Assembly: GCA_030603385.1 (NCBI GenBank)
Contig: JAUVXW010000016.1
Span: 1-64,000, forward strand
From: Promethearchaeota archaeon
Lineage (GTDB): Archaea > Asgardarchaeota > Lokiarchaeia > Sigyniarchaeales > SOKP01
Length of the DNA stretch: 64,000 nucleotides
Reading direction: 5' to 3'
Shown here: piece by piece, positions 7,760 through 16,932 of the stretch
Layout: every line of letters starts with the position of its first letter
Position numbering within the stretch: the first letter of the stretch is position 1
Notes under the pieces: generated by a model
The model's database searches: none
The model's input: the letters and a program-made list of their open reading frames with translations, nothing else
Told to the model about the DNA's origin: nothing
Program-made: the position numbers and the translations under genes

Positions 7760-9871
7760 ATGTCAAGTAAATCTAAATTAATAATTGGAATTGTTATGCT
7801 AGCACTTGGTGCTGGTTTAATACCAACTGGTTTTTTAACAAATGATTATCTAAGAGATGAAGTTTATGATGGAGTTCCTAGAGCGCTTCGAACAATCCGA
7901 GATGACGGCGTTGAGGGTTTACTGCCACAAATACCAGTTCTATCGACACCAGATGTTCTTAAGGGAATCTACGATAACGCTATAGAGGAATTAGAAAATT
8001 TTGTAGTCTTAAGGAGTACTACCGGTGTACTAAGAAGTATCTGGCAGGCTATGTTTGGATATTGGTTGTTACCTTACGACTGGGCTTATGTGATTGATGC
8101 TGCAGCATCGGCAAGAGTATTTAATCAAACAATCGCAGCAGCACCTGATGAGGGGACATTTTTTAATTCTAGTGCTTTTTGGGCTAATATAGGTGGTTCA
8201 TGGTTTCCTGGTATAGCAGCTTATACAGGATATGATTTGAATTTCACTTTTCATCCTCGAGAAAGACTTTTAAGAGTGGGTTCGGATGATGTTTATCTTC
8301 CAGGTATCCCAGCTTTCCTGCCTACTGTAGACATGGGATCAGGGTTTGGAAAATACCAAACAGTAACGTATGGTCTCAATTTCTCAGCTAATCCTGGAGA
8401 TGATTATGTACTAGATTACATAATGGGTGAGTACTACATCGATGGACTTCACGCAGAAGCTATTGCTAATTATACACAAGCGCTGGTATATTATTATGTT
8501 CCCTTTGCGGGCGGATGGGACGCAGCCTATCCTGGACTCAGTTATACAGAAGCAAAAGATCCTAGTATTGGATTTTATCAACAATGGGCAAATGCTACCT
8601 ATATCCAAGAGGGGATTGATCTTCATGAATTTTTCGGGTATAACTGGTGGGGTGAGTCAAGTGTTGGTCCTGATTTTGGTGAACATGGACAAAAAGGTCT
8701 TGAAGCAGGAGTTACTTTTTCATCAGAATCTCCTGAAACTGTAAGAGTACCCACTAATATTCCCTTAGCTACTGCTTCTTGGCTTTGGTGGAGTGGTGAT
8801 AGTAATTCTTTTACAAATGATGCTGGATTTCTAAAATGGATGAATGCTTCTGAGGCTACAAATTTGAAGACTTACTTCAGTCTTGATGATACTCAATATA
8901 ACCAGGTTCTAAATTGGTTAAACTTCTTTATGACTAATGTGACCCCCGTAGCGCTTGAATGGCAGGGAGCAGATGTCCGTGATATAGCACAAGGATTTTT
9001 CGAACAGCAGTGGGCAAATGGTACAATCCAAGGTAACGTCGAGCTTTCTGACGGATTTCTAAATGAGTTAAGCCCAACATTGGCGGGTGCTCCTTATTTC
9101 GAAATAGGGTTACCAGTTGAAAGTAATTTGACTCTTGCCCAAACGATGGCGCTTTGGAATTTAGGTAGCGATAAGACATTTTTCTTTAGCGATTCTTTTA
9201 ATTCAATTTGGTATCCTGCATTAAATAATGATAACGCAAGTCAAGCTTTCATAATGTCGGAATTTGGCCTTGATCCTGGTGAATTAGCAGCAGTTCTAGG
9301 CTGGTTAGGTGCTTTAATAGGTCTTGATCCAACGACGGGTCGAATTACTCAGATAATTGAAATTGAAAAAGGTGCTCCATTAGCAACGATTGTTCTCCTT
9401 GCGGTTTATGAGCAATGGGCGAATGGTACTATTAATGGAGAAGTTGCTATTCCCGACGGATTACTCAGCAGACGATCTCCTCCTATTTATGGCCCACCCT
9501 ACTTTGAACTCGGGTTAATGTACCCTATTGGTATAACCGTGGCACAAACTATGGCACTGTGGAATGAAGCTAGCGAATACTCCTTAGTTACTGGTAGTGG
9601 AATTAATAAATGGTATAGTGCAAAAGCTGGAAATACAATCTATGATGATCTAAAGACACAAAATGGATTAGGTGATATCCAAATGGGTGCTATTTTAGAA
9701 TGGTTGCCAGTATTTCGCGATGTAATCGCAAACAAACTCGGAGAGGATGATAAGAATTTACCTATGACCCCTTATGCATTAGGTGAAACATTAGTTCTCA
9801 GTTTAGGTATCGGCGGTGGAGCTTTAGCTGCTCTTGGTGTAGTACTGCTTATATTATCAAGAAGATCATAA
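7760..9871 (+). CDS. large membrane-anchored extracellular protein with internal QWANGT repeats
   Basis: The 703-residue protein has an N-terminal hydrophobic segment at about 6-28 (LIIGIVMLALGAGLIPTGF) and a C-terminal one at about 672-699 followed by RRS. The roughly 640 residues between them would face one side, probably outside. The same module recurs: QWANAT near 274, EQQWANGTI near 415 and EQWANGTI near 551. Each of the last two is followed some 25 residues later by a PYFE-(I/L)-GL segment and then TMALWN. The hairpin topology (anchor, ectodomain, anchor) resembles CD36/LIMP-2 scavenger receptors, but I see no decisive CD36 motif. N-x-S/T sites are many, so it may be a substrate of the surrounding glycosylation genes. 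Function unknown. Confidence 0.7.
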   Translation: MSSKSKLIIGIVMLALGAGLIPTGFLTNDYLRDEVYDGVPRALRTIRDDGVEGLLPQIPVLSTPDVLKGIYDNAIEELENFVVLRSTTGVLRSIWQAMFGYWLLPYDWAYVIDAAASARVFNQTIAAAPDEGTFFNSSAFWANIGGSWFPGIAAYTGYDLNFTFHPRERLLRVGSDDVYLPGIPAFLPTVDMGSGFGKYQTVTYGLNFSANPGDDYVLDYIMGEYYIDGLHAEAIANYTQALVYYYVPFAGGWDAAYPGLSYTEAKDPSIGFYQQWANATYIQEGIDLHEFFGYNWWGESSVGPDFGEHGQKGLEAGVTFSSESPETVRVPTNIPLATASWLWWSGDSNSFTNDAGFLKWMNASEATNLKTYFSLDDTQYNQVLNWLNFFMTNVTPVALEWQGADVRDIAQGFFEQQWANGTIQGNVELSDGFLNELSPTLAGAPYFEIGLPVESNLTLAQTMALWNLGSDKTFFFSDSFNSIWYPALNNDNASQAFIMSEFGLDPGELAAVLGWLGALIGLDPTTGRITQIIEIEKGAPLATIVLLAVYEQWANGTINGEVAIPDGLLSRRSPPIYGPPYFELGLMYPIGITVAQTMALWNEASEYSLVTGSGINKWYSAKAGNTIYDDLKTQNGLGDIQMGAILEWLPVFRDVIANKLGEDDKNLPMTPYALGETLVLSLGIGGGALAALGVVLLILSRRS

Positions 9872-9904
9872 AAATGTTAAAAAATCATAAAAGAAACAAC
9901 TAAA

Positions 9905-9943
9905 ATCTTTTTTTTATTTAATTTTTTATTTCTTTTTTTTTAG
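9905..9943. terminator. T-tract region between convergent genes
   Basis: Several runs of 6-8 T on the plus strand lie in the 87 bp between the surface-protein gene and the convergent SDR gene. T-runs after stop codons are the usual archaeal intrinsic terminators. The matching A-runs on the other strand mean it serves mainly the plus-strand gene. Confidence 0.4.
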
Positions 9944-9958
9944 CCAATTCTCATTTTT

Positions 9959-11014
9959 TTATTTTGTTTTAACTAGAGCTTCTCTACTGTAAAAATCTAA
10001 CCAATAATTATACATCTCTTTAAGTGTTGCTTCAATTGGAATCGTTGGTTCCCATCCCAATTCGGTTTTAATTTTTGAGCCATCACCTATAATTGTATCC
10101 TCATCTACCTTTCTTAATTTTTGAGGAACATTCTCTACAACTTCAATTTTTTTTTTAGAGAAACTTAAAATAATGTTTAAGAGTTTACGAATTTGAATTT
10201 TTTTACTAGAGCATATATTATATGTTTCACTTGGCTTTCCTTCTGTGGCAGCTAGCCATATTGCATATATTGAATCTTTAATATCGGTGAAATCTCGATA
10301 TGGATCTAAATTTCCTACTTGAATTACAGGATCAGTCAATTCTAATTCGATTTGAGCAACTTTCCTCACAAAATCTGAAGGAGCATCGTTGACTCTTCGA
10401 ATTCCTGTCTGATTAAAGAACCTAAGATTAATAATTTCTATTCCAAAATTTATGTAATATTGACGAGCTAGGAGTTCTGCAGCAATTTTGCTAATACCAT
10501 AAGGATGCAATGCCAAGAGGGGATCACTTTCTTTTAATGGTCTATTAAGTTGAGTGCTTGTACCATATTCTGCGCTTGTACAAGCTAATATAACTCTCGT
10601 TTGTAGTTCGTTTTTTTTTATCGGTTCAAATATATTTATTGTTCCGACAACATTAGTCTCAATTGTACCTACAGGATCTTCCCAAGATGGTGAAATATAT
10701 GGTTGTGCTGCGAAGTGAAATATAAATATTGGATTAACTTCTTTAATTATTTTTTCCAATAACATAGCATTATTTACATCACATTCAAGAATAGTTAATT
10801 TTTTATTATCTGTAGGTATAATTATTGATTCTCCTAAGAATTCGAGTTTCTCATCATTAGTAAATGTTAATTTACCCTTAGTGTAATGAGATAGGTTCCT
10901 ATAGATTTGATCTGGTCTCTCTATAGCATAGATTTCAAATTTTTTTGCTATACAAAAATCAATTAAATGTGCCCCGATAAATCCATTCGCTCCTGTAATA
11001 AGGATTGTTTTCAT
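9959..11014 (-). CDS. NAD(P)-dependent sugar epimerase/dehydratase (GMD/RMD-like SDR)
   Basis: Extended SDR of 351 residues. The NAD-binding motif GANGFIG sits at 7-13 and the catalytic set is CTSAEYG plus Y-G-I-S-K (HPYGISK). NLDPYRDFTDIKD near residue 240 is typical of GDP-mannose 4,6-dehydratase and GDP-4-keto-6-deoxymannose reductase relatives. The likely job is making a deoxy-sugar nucleotide for the surface glycan. It is divergent from the next SDR gene, with 216 bp between them. The exact substrate cannot be fixed by reading. Confidence 0.8.
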   Translation of the reverse strand: MKTILITGANGFIGAHLIDFCIAKKFEIYAIERPDQIYRNLSHYTKGKLTFTNDEKLEFLGESIIIPTDNKKLTILECDVNNAMLLEKIIKEVNPIFIFHFAAQPYISPSWEDPVGTIETNVVGTINIFEPIKKNELQTRVILACTSAEYGTSTQLNRPLKESDPLLALHPYGISKIAAELLARQYYINFGIEIINLRFFNQTGIRRVNDAPSDFVRKVAQIELELTDPVIQVGNLDPYRDFTDIKDSIYAIWLAATEGKPSETYNICSSKKIQIRKLLNIILSFSKKKIEVVENVPQKLRKVDEDTIIGDGSKIKTELGWEPTIPIEATLKEMYNYWLDFYSREALVKTK

Positions 11015-11230
11015 TTTTATTCACATAAGTTAATTCTGATTGGATTATTCTTTTTGTCATAACTATAATCAATACTGATAAATTTTGATTTTAACATAGT
11101 TTATAAGATTTTATTAAAAATAAGGAATTTGATAATTCAATTATGAGAAAAGTAGCAGTTTCTGTACATGCAATTTTTTAATATTATATAGAATAAATCT
11201 AATTAATTTTAAATCATTGAATAAAATATT

Positions 11231-12202
11231 ATGAACTTTAAAGGAAAGAATATTTTAGTTACTGGAGCGGCGGGATTTATTGGTAGTAATTTAACATATG
11301 AGTTACTTAAATTAGGAGCGAATGTAATTGGGATTGATAATTTATTTAATGGATTAATCGAAAATTTAGAGGAAATTTTAGAAAATAAATCTTTCAAGTT
11401 TATAAAAGGAGACATAAGAGATTTTAACTTTTTGCTGGAAGTATTTAAAGATATTGATATAATTTACCATGAGGCTGCATTTACAAGTGTCCCCCAATCA
11501 ATATTGATGCCAGAATCTTGTAATGACGTCAATGTAAATGGGACCCTAAATATTTTAAATGCGGCTAGAAAAAAAGATGTGGAAAAGATAATTTATGCTT
11601 CAAGCTCTTCTGTATATGGAGAAACTCCTTCTCTTCCTAAAGAAGAAGATATGCCAAGAATACCAATCTCTCCTTACGGCGTATCAAAAATGACATGTGA
11701 AGCATATATGCAAGTTTTCCATCAAGTATATGGAATGAAAACTGTTTCTTTACGCTATTTTAACGTTTTTGGTCCAAGACAAAAAGACTCTCCCTATAGT
11801 GGAGTAATAGCAATTTGGTTAGGAAGAATTATTGATAATAAAGAATTAATAATATTTGGGGATGGGGAACAGTCAAGAGATTTTACTTATGTTAAAGATG
11901 TTGTTCGGGCAAATCTCTTGGCAGCAGAACATGAAATTTCGGGAGAAATCATAAATTTAGGCGCGGGATCTCCAATCACCCTAACAGAGTTAGGAAAATT
12001 AATGTTAAAACTTACAAATAAAGAAGAGTTAAAAATAGTTTATTCAGATCCTAGATTAGGGGATATTATGCATAGTTTTGCAGATATTTCTAAAGCTAAA
12101 GAACTTTTAAAATTCCAGCCAAAATATACCCAAGAAGAAGGATTAAGAGATTATTTTAAATGGTATTGTAAGAAATATAATAAAAACTTAATAATAAGTT
12201 AG
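11231..12202 (+). CDS. UDP-sugar 4-epimerase-like SDR (WbpP/GalE group)
   Basis: Extended SDR of 323 residues with GAAGFIGSNL at about 13-22, HEAAFTSVPQS, the ASSSSVYG serine segment, the Y-G-V-S-K catalytic pair in PYGVSK, and RYFNVFGPRQ. These are marks of the UDP-glucose/UDP-GlcNAc 4-epimerase group. GDGEQSRDFTYVKDV is the usual substrate-side signature. It would interconvert gluco and galacto forms of a UDP sugar, perhaps UDP-GlcNAc given wecB downstream. It is convergent with the tandem methyltransferase pair. Confidence 0.85.
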   Translation: MNFKGKNILVTGAAGFIGSNLTYELLKLGANVIGIDNLFNGLIENLEEILENKSFKFIKGDIRDFNFLLEVFKDIDIIYHEAAFTSVPQSILMPESCNDVNVNGTLNILNAARKKDVEKIIYASSSSVYGETPSLPKEEDMPRIPISPYGVSKMTCEAYMQVFHQVYGMKTVSLRYFNVFGPRQKDSPYSGVIAIWLGRIIDNKELIIFGDGEQSRDFTYVKDVVRANLLAAEHEISGEIINLGAGSPITLTELGKLMLKLTNKEELKIVYSDPRLGDIMHSFADISKAKELLKFQPKYTQEEGLRDYFKWYCKKYNKNLIIS

Positions 12203-12269
12203 AAATTTGTAAAGAGAAATAAACTTAGATATTATAACATTTATAAATTTTATTTTAGGAAGATCAACT

Positions 12270-13577
12270 TTAAGAACTAAGTTTATAAATACATCTCCCA
12301 CTTTTCATTTCCCAAATTAACTCAGCTTTATTTAAACAAGAATTCTCAAGTATAAAATTTACAAATTGATCTGGGGTGTAATTAATATAACCCCTTATGT
12401 TTTGAAGTTCTCTTGGATTATGAGCCCCAAAAAACATTTCTTTAACTTTAAGTCTATTTAAGAATTTGATTAGATTTAAATATGTATTCTTTCTCTTTAA
12501 AAAATGATGAAATATAAATAAAGCTAATACTACATCGAATACCGGCTCTCTACTTTGGTAATATTTAAATATTGATTTGGGAATTATCTTAAACTTCTTA
12601 TTTTCTGCTTTTCTTAATTTTTTTAAGAAATATACATAATACAAATTTTCTTCTACACCATAACAATCAAACCCTTCATCCTCCATTTTATGGCAAAAAT
12701 ATCCTAAGTTCGTTCCGATATCGAGAAGTGTTCCTTTAGAAATAGAAAGATTTTCTTTAATTAAAAAAAAACGCTCATCTCCATATTTAAAGGGAAAATC
12801 TTGAAGATCAATATGTGTAACTTTTTGATAAAACATATTATGGCGAGAGAAATAACTTAATTTCTCTTTAAAGCTCATCCATTTTTTATGTCTTACCTTA
12901 ATCTTAGTAGGAATCTCAGGAAGATCTATTGCTTTAGCTAATGAAAGTCCAAACTCTCCATCAACTAATAAAAGCTGTCCATCTCTACCTATATTTATAA
13001 TAATATCATCCAAAATCGTTGATATTTCTAATTTTTCATATAGTTCTTTAGAAGAAGAAAGCTCATTTTTCAATTTACTACTATTCTTTTTGATTTTGGA
13101 ATATAAATCTTCTACTCCACTAAGCTTTTTGGCCCATTCGTCTTTATTTTTGCACCCCCATCTAATCATTCCATTAGATATATCATTTTGAACATTTTGA
13201 AAATATTTTATTTCATCCCATTTCTTCCCTTCACTAAATCTCTGTTTAAAAGCTTGATAAACAGGTAAATCTTCAAATGATTTTTTTTGCTGATCCCATT
13301 TCCCTCTCTTTATTCGGGAGTAAGTATCCCCCTTTTTAAAACCATCTCTTAAATAATACTGTATTTTTTGAGGATTTACATAAGATATTTTGTCAAAATC
13401 TAGTTTGTTAATGTCATATTTTAATTGTCCTATTAATTCTAGAATTTTTTTTTCTATTATAAATTTAAATCTATGAAAAATGTTCCATCCAATAGCTAGT
13501 GGCATACCTATAAAAGGAAGATTATCATTCAGGTCCACAATAAGGTTTTTCGTCTTAGAAATTAAATTCCTCATCAT
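12270..13577 (-). CDS. ParB-like domain plus SAM-methyltransferase, downstream tandem copy
   Basis: Paralogue of the gene just upstream. The C-terminal half is a class I SAM methyltransferase: motif I GTLLDIGTNLGYF, then a GVEEN acidic loop, then FDVVLALFIFHHF. The middle has a ParB/sulfiredoxin-like segment (DGQLLLVDGEFGLSLAKA). Where the sister gene has GKHRLSIA, this copy has GEFGLSLA, so the His-Arg pair of the fold is lost. The open frame extends to 13700, but alignment with the sister puts the start at Met-Met (13577 or 13574). The longer version would overlap the upstream gene and add residues that do not align. It probably methylates a glycan or lipid intermediate; the substrate is unknown. 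Confidence 0.7.
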   Translation of the reverse strand: MMRNLISKTKNLIVDLNDNLPFIGMPLAIGWNIFHRFKFIIEKKILELIGQLKYDINKLDFDKISYVNPQKIQYYLRDGFKKGDTYSRIKRGKWDQQKKSFEDLPVYQAFKQRFSEGKKWDEIKYFQNVQNDISNGMIRWGCKNKDEWAKKLSGVEDLYSKIKKNSSKLKNELSSSKELYEKLEISTILDDIIINIGRDGQLLLVDGEFGLSLAKAIDLPEIPTKIKVRHKKWMSFKEKLSYFSRHNMFYQKVTHIDLQDFPFKYGDERFFLIKENLSISKGTLLDIGTNLGYFCHKMEDEGFDCYGVEENLYYVYFLKKLRKAENKKFKIIPKSIFKYYQSREPVFDVVLALFIFHHFLKRKNTYLNLIKFLNRLKVKEMFFGAHNPRELQNIRGYINYTPDQFVNFILENSCLNKAELIWEMKSGRCIYKLSS

Positions 13578-13638
13578 TGTTATAGAATAATTATTATTAA
13601 TTATGTTTAAAGTTATCTGAAAAATTATAATTTGTACT

Positions 13639-14985
13639 TTAGGAAGACGTAGCTCCAGTTGTAAGTTTATAAAGGGATCTACCAGTTTTTGTTTTCCCAA
13701 TAAACTTAGCTTTATTTAAACAAGAATTCTCAAGTATAAAATTTACAAACTCATCTGGTTTGTAATTTCGATAGAATTTTTTATTTTTAAATTCTTTACG
13801 ACTATGGCAACCTAAAATTAATTCTTTAACCTTAAGTCTTTTTAAAAATTCAATTAGATTTAAATAAGAGTCTTTTGTCTCTAAAAATTTATGAAATATA
13901 TTAAAAGCTAGTACAACATCGAAAATAAGCTCTTGATTTTTATTATATTCAATTATAGATTCTGGAATTATCTTAAACTTCTTATTTTCCACTTTTTTCA
14001 ATTTTTTTAATAAATACATAAACATCCGATTTTCTTCCACTGCATAACAATTAAATCCCTCGTCCTCAAATTTATGGCAAAAATATCCCAAATTTGCACC
14101 AATATCAAGAAGTGTTCCTTTGGAAATAGAAATATTTTCTCTAATGATATCAAAAGGGATTTCTCCTTGTTTAAAAGGAATATTTCGAAGATCTGGATGT
14201 GAAAGAACTTGATATGGCTTTCCGCGTTGATAGTTTCTGAAAAAAAAAATTAAATTTTTTCTAAAATCCATCCATTTTTTATGTCTTTTAATAATAGTAA
14301 TTGGCACTTTAGGAATATCAAGTAATTTGGCTATTGAAAGTCTATGCTTTCCGTGTACAATTAAAAACTGTCCATCTCTGCCAATATCTACAGTTATATC
14401 ATCAAAAATTGTTTTAATATCGAATTTTGCTAACCAACTCTTGGAAGAAGAAAGCTCCCTTTTTGGTTTAATACCATTCCTTTTAATTTCATAATATAAT
14501 GAATCAAATCTCCTAAACAATTCATCCAATTCTTCTTTATTAGTAAGTCCCCATCTTATTATTCCGTTAGATATATTACGTAGTAAATATTGATAAAGAT
14601 TAGTATCTTCCCACTTTCTCCCCTCTTTAAATCTCTGTTTAGATGTTTGATAAAGAGATGTATTTTCATATGATTTTTTTGATTGATCCCAATCTCCATC
14701 TAATATTCGAGAGTAATGATACCAATGTCTATCCCGAAGGCCGGTTACATATTGTATTTTCTTAGGATCTACCCAATAAGTTTTATTAAAATATAGTTTG
14801 CCATATTTCGATCGGTTTTTTAATAATAGAAATTTTTTTCCTATTATAAATTTAAGACTATAAAGAAGATGATATCCAAATACTAGATACCTTCCTATAG
14901 AAGGATATTTATCTTCCATATTATAAATAAACTCTATCATAGGTCTAAGTTTATTTAGAATATTTTCAAAAATCTGAAACTTCAT
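13639..14985 (-). CDS. ParB-like domain plus SAM-methyltransferase, upstream tandem copy
   Basis: This 448-residue protein is closely similar in layout to the gene 61 bp downstream. It has a basic N-terminal region with W-D-Q-S-K-K-S (WDQSKKSYENTSLYQ), then a ParB/sulfiredoxin-like core with the intact motif DGQFLIVHGKHRLSIAKLLD, then a RHKKWMDF segment. A class I SAM methyltransferase follows with motif I GTLLDIGANLGYF, AVEEN, and FDVVLAFNIFHKF. The two genes form a tandem duplication on one strand. Proteins of this fused type occur in glycan clusters, where the ParB-like part may bind a nucleotide or sugar; that is inference. The start is ATG at 14985. Confidence 0.75.
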   Translation of the reverse strand: MKFQIFENILNKLRPMIEFIYNMEDKYPSIGRYLVFGYHLLYSLKFIIGKKFLLLKNRSKYGKLYFNKTYWVDPKKIQYVTGLRDRHWYHYSRILDGDWDQSKKSYENTSLYQTSKQRFKEGRKWEDTNLYQYLLRNISNGIIRWGLTNKEELDELFRRFDSLYYEIKRNGIKPKRELSSSKSWLAKFDIKTIFDDITVDIGRDGQFLIVHGKHRLSIAKLLDIPKVPITIIKRHKKWMDFRKNLIFFFRNYQRGKPYQVLSHPDLRNIPFKQGEIPFDIIRENISISKGTLLDIGANLGYFCHKFEDEGFNCYAVEENRMFMYLLKKLKKVENKKFKIIPESIIEYNKNQELIFDVVLAFNIFHKFLETKDSYLNLIEFLKRLKVKELILGCHSRKEFKNKKFYRNYKPDEFVNFILENSCLNKAKFIGKTKTGRSLYKLTTGATSS

Positions 14986-15182
14986 AAATTTTAATTTGGA
15001 AATAATTGTTATTATTCTCTATCAAATTATAATAAAATTTATATAACTAAAAAAGATACAGTTTAAAAATTTTTTCAAAGTGTAATATCTATTATTGAAT
15101 TAAAAGATTCCGATGTTTTAATAAATTTCTCGTTAGTTTATAAAAAAAGAAATCTGATAAAAAATGTATTTATAATATACGA

Positions 15183-15650
15183 TTAAATTTCTGGCAGATG
15201 GAGACAAATTTTATCATTGACAATTGAATTGCATTTCCTACATTTTGAGAAAGATCGAAACCCAATAGGTTCAATCCCTAAATCTGGAAACTGATCAAAA
15301 ATTTTGAGAGCATCATAAGGGCCATAATATTATGTATCTCATTTCAGTTTCAAAAGTGCTTAAAATAACCCGATCTTTTGGATAGTATTCATCAATTAAA
15401 ACTCGATAAGATTCTATTTTAACTTCATCTAAGATATCTCCAAACTTCTTTTTACCAATTACAGGATTAATGAAAAGGCCATCACAATAAGTTAAACCAG
15501 CCTTCTGTACATATTCATGACCCAAATGAGGAGATTTCTTGTTTGAAACACTACTACTTTATCCCATTTCTTCTCTTTAAATAAAACTCTTGTATCAATT
15601 GGTTTTAAATCTACTTGAGGAGGAGGAAGATCATCAAAGCATATAAAGCT
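15183..15650 (-). pseudogene. sat: decayed sulfate adenylyltransferase (ATP sulfurylase) fragment
   Basis: Pieced across frames, the minus strand reads PPQVDLKPIDTRVLFKEK, then KVVVFQTRN, then after a one-base loss HLGHEYVQKAGL, then DGLFINPVIGKKKFGD, VILSTFETEMRY, then YGPYDALKIF, FPDLGIEPI and KCRKCNSIVNDKICLH. These are ordered motifs of Sat, including the RNPPHLGH active-site region where the frameshift lies. About 30 residues between TEMRY and YGPYD are missing, and the N-terminal third is gone where wecB now ends. A second frame change follows TEMRY. Loss of function is clear. Its presence shows that sulfate activation genes were once here or were copied here. Confidence 0.8.
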
Positions 15651-15653
15651 TAT

Positions 15654-16754
15654 TTAATCTAACAAAATCTTTTCTCTAATAATGTTTATAATTCTTTTTG
15701 CTGTGTTTCCATCCCATTTTTCAATTATTTGCCCTTTTTTATAATTATTAGATAAAATTCGATTAACATACATTTTAATTTTTTTAAAATCTTTATTAAC
15801 AATAGTATTTGTTCCTTTTTCAACCGTTATGGGTCTTTCTGTATTTTCACGTAGAGTTAACACAGGAATGTTAAGAAATGACGCCTCTTCTTGTATTCCT
15901 CCTGAATCTGTTAATATAAATTTAGAATTTTCCATTAAACTTAAAAACTCCAAGAATCCAACTGGTTCATTAATAAGAATATTTTGTTTTTTTATTTTAG
16001 AAATTAAATTAAATTTTTCCAAATTCTTCTTCGTTCTAGGATGAACAGGAAAGAATAATTTGATTTTTTCTTGAATATAATTCAAAATTTCTATAATTTT
16101 TTCTAAATCTTCTTTATTATCTACATTGGAAGGTCTATGACATGTAATTAATGCATATTTTTTTTTTTCTAAATTATATTTTTTAAGAACTTTAATATTC
16201 CTTGCTCTCTCTAAATTCATTAATAAATTATCTATCATGATATTTCCAACAAAAAAAATCTTTTCTGGAGAGATACCTTCTTTTTTCAAATTAATTTCCG
16301 CACTTTTTTCACTTGTAAATAAATAATCAGATAATTGGTCTGTTAAAATTCGATTAATTTCTTCAGGCATTCTAAAGTCGAAACTTCTTAGTCCGGCTTC
16401 AACATGGGCAACTTCTATGAAGAGTTTTTTAGCTACCAATGCGCATGCAATTGTAGAATTAACATCACCAACGACTATAACTAACTCTGGTGTTCTATCA
16501 GATAAAACTTTTTCAAATTCAATCATAATCTTTGCTGTTTGAATTGCATGGGATGCTGAACCAATATTTAAATGAATATCTGGTTCTGGTATCCCAAAAT
16601 TCTCAAAAAATATTTTAGACATATTATAATCATAATGTTGTCCAGTGTGTATTAACTTAAACTCTATATTTTCTTTTTGAAATTCTTGAATTAATGGAGC
16701 AATTTTCATAAAATTGGGCCTTGCTCCAGCAATTAAATAAATTAAATTTGGCAT
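15654..16754 (-). CDS. wecB: UDP-N-acetylglucosamine 2-epimerase (non-hydrolysing)
   Basis: The 366-residue protein is normal length for WecB. The N-terminus has GARPNFMKIAPLI, followed by HTGQHYDYNMS, VVGDVNST, HVEAGLRSFDFRMPEEINR and later TDSGGIQEEA, all standard family blocks. It makes UDP-ManNAc from UDP-GlcNAc for the surface polysaccharide or N-glycan. The ATG at 16754 gives the expected MPNLIYLIAGARPNF start. Its 3' end abuts the sat fragment, with no intergenic space. No wecC-type UDP-ManNAc dehydrogenase is in the window. Confidence 0.93.
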   Translation of the reverse strand: MPNLIYLIAGARPNFMKIAPLIQEFQKENIEFKLIHTGQHYDYNMSKIFFENFGIPEPDIHLNIGSASHAIQTAKIMIEFEKVLSDRTPELVIVVGDVNSTIACALVAKKLFIEVAHVEAGLRSFDFRMPEEINRILTDQLSDYLFTSEKSAEINLKKEGISPEKIFFVGNIMIDNLLMNLERARNIKVLKKYNLEKKKYALITCHRPSNVDNKEDLEKIIEILNYIQEKIKLFFPVHPRTKKNLEKFNLISKIKKQNILINEPVGFLEFLSLMENSKFILTDSGGIQEEASFLNIPVLTLRENTERPITVEKGTNTIVNKDFKKIKMYVNRILSNNYKKGQIIEKWDGNTAKRIINIIREKILLD

Positions 16755-16932
16755 TCTAAATTTAAACTTTTAAATTGGTTTTAAGTAAGAAAAACTAAGA
16801 AATAAATTAAAACTTAATTAAATATAAAGGATTTTGAAAGAAACTTCTATTTGAATTTAAATTATTGATAAAATTAATATCTCATATAAAAATCTATAAT
16901 TTATTAAAAAACTTAAAGCAGTTTCCGTTAAA

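Noticed and set aside
13578..13700. N-terminal extension of the downstream ParB-like/methyltransferase gene
   Set aside because: It does not align with the paralogue, overlaps the upstream gene, and Met-Met at 13577 gives the matching N-terminus.
15260..15290. tRNA T-arm-like GGTTCAATCCC
   Set aside because: It lies within the sat remnant (the GIEPIGF codons) and no acceptor, D or anticodon arms can be drawn around it.
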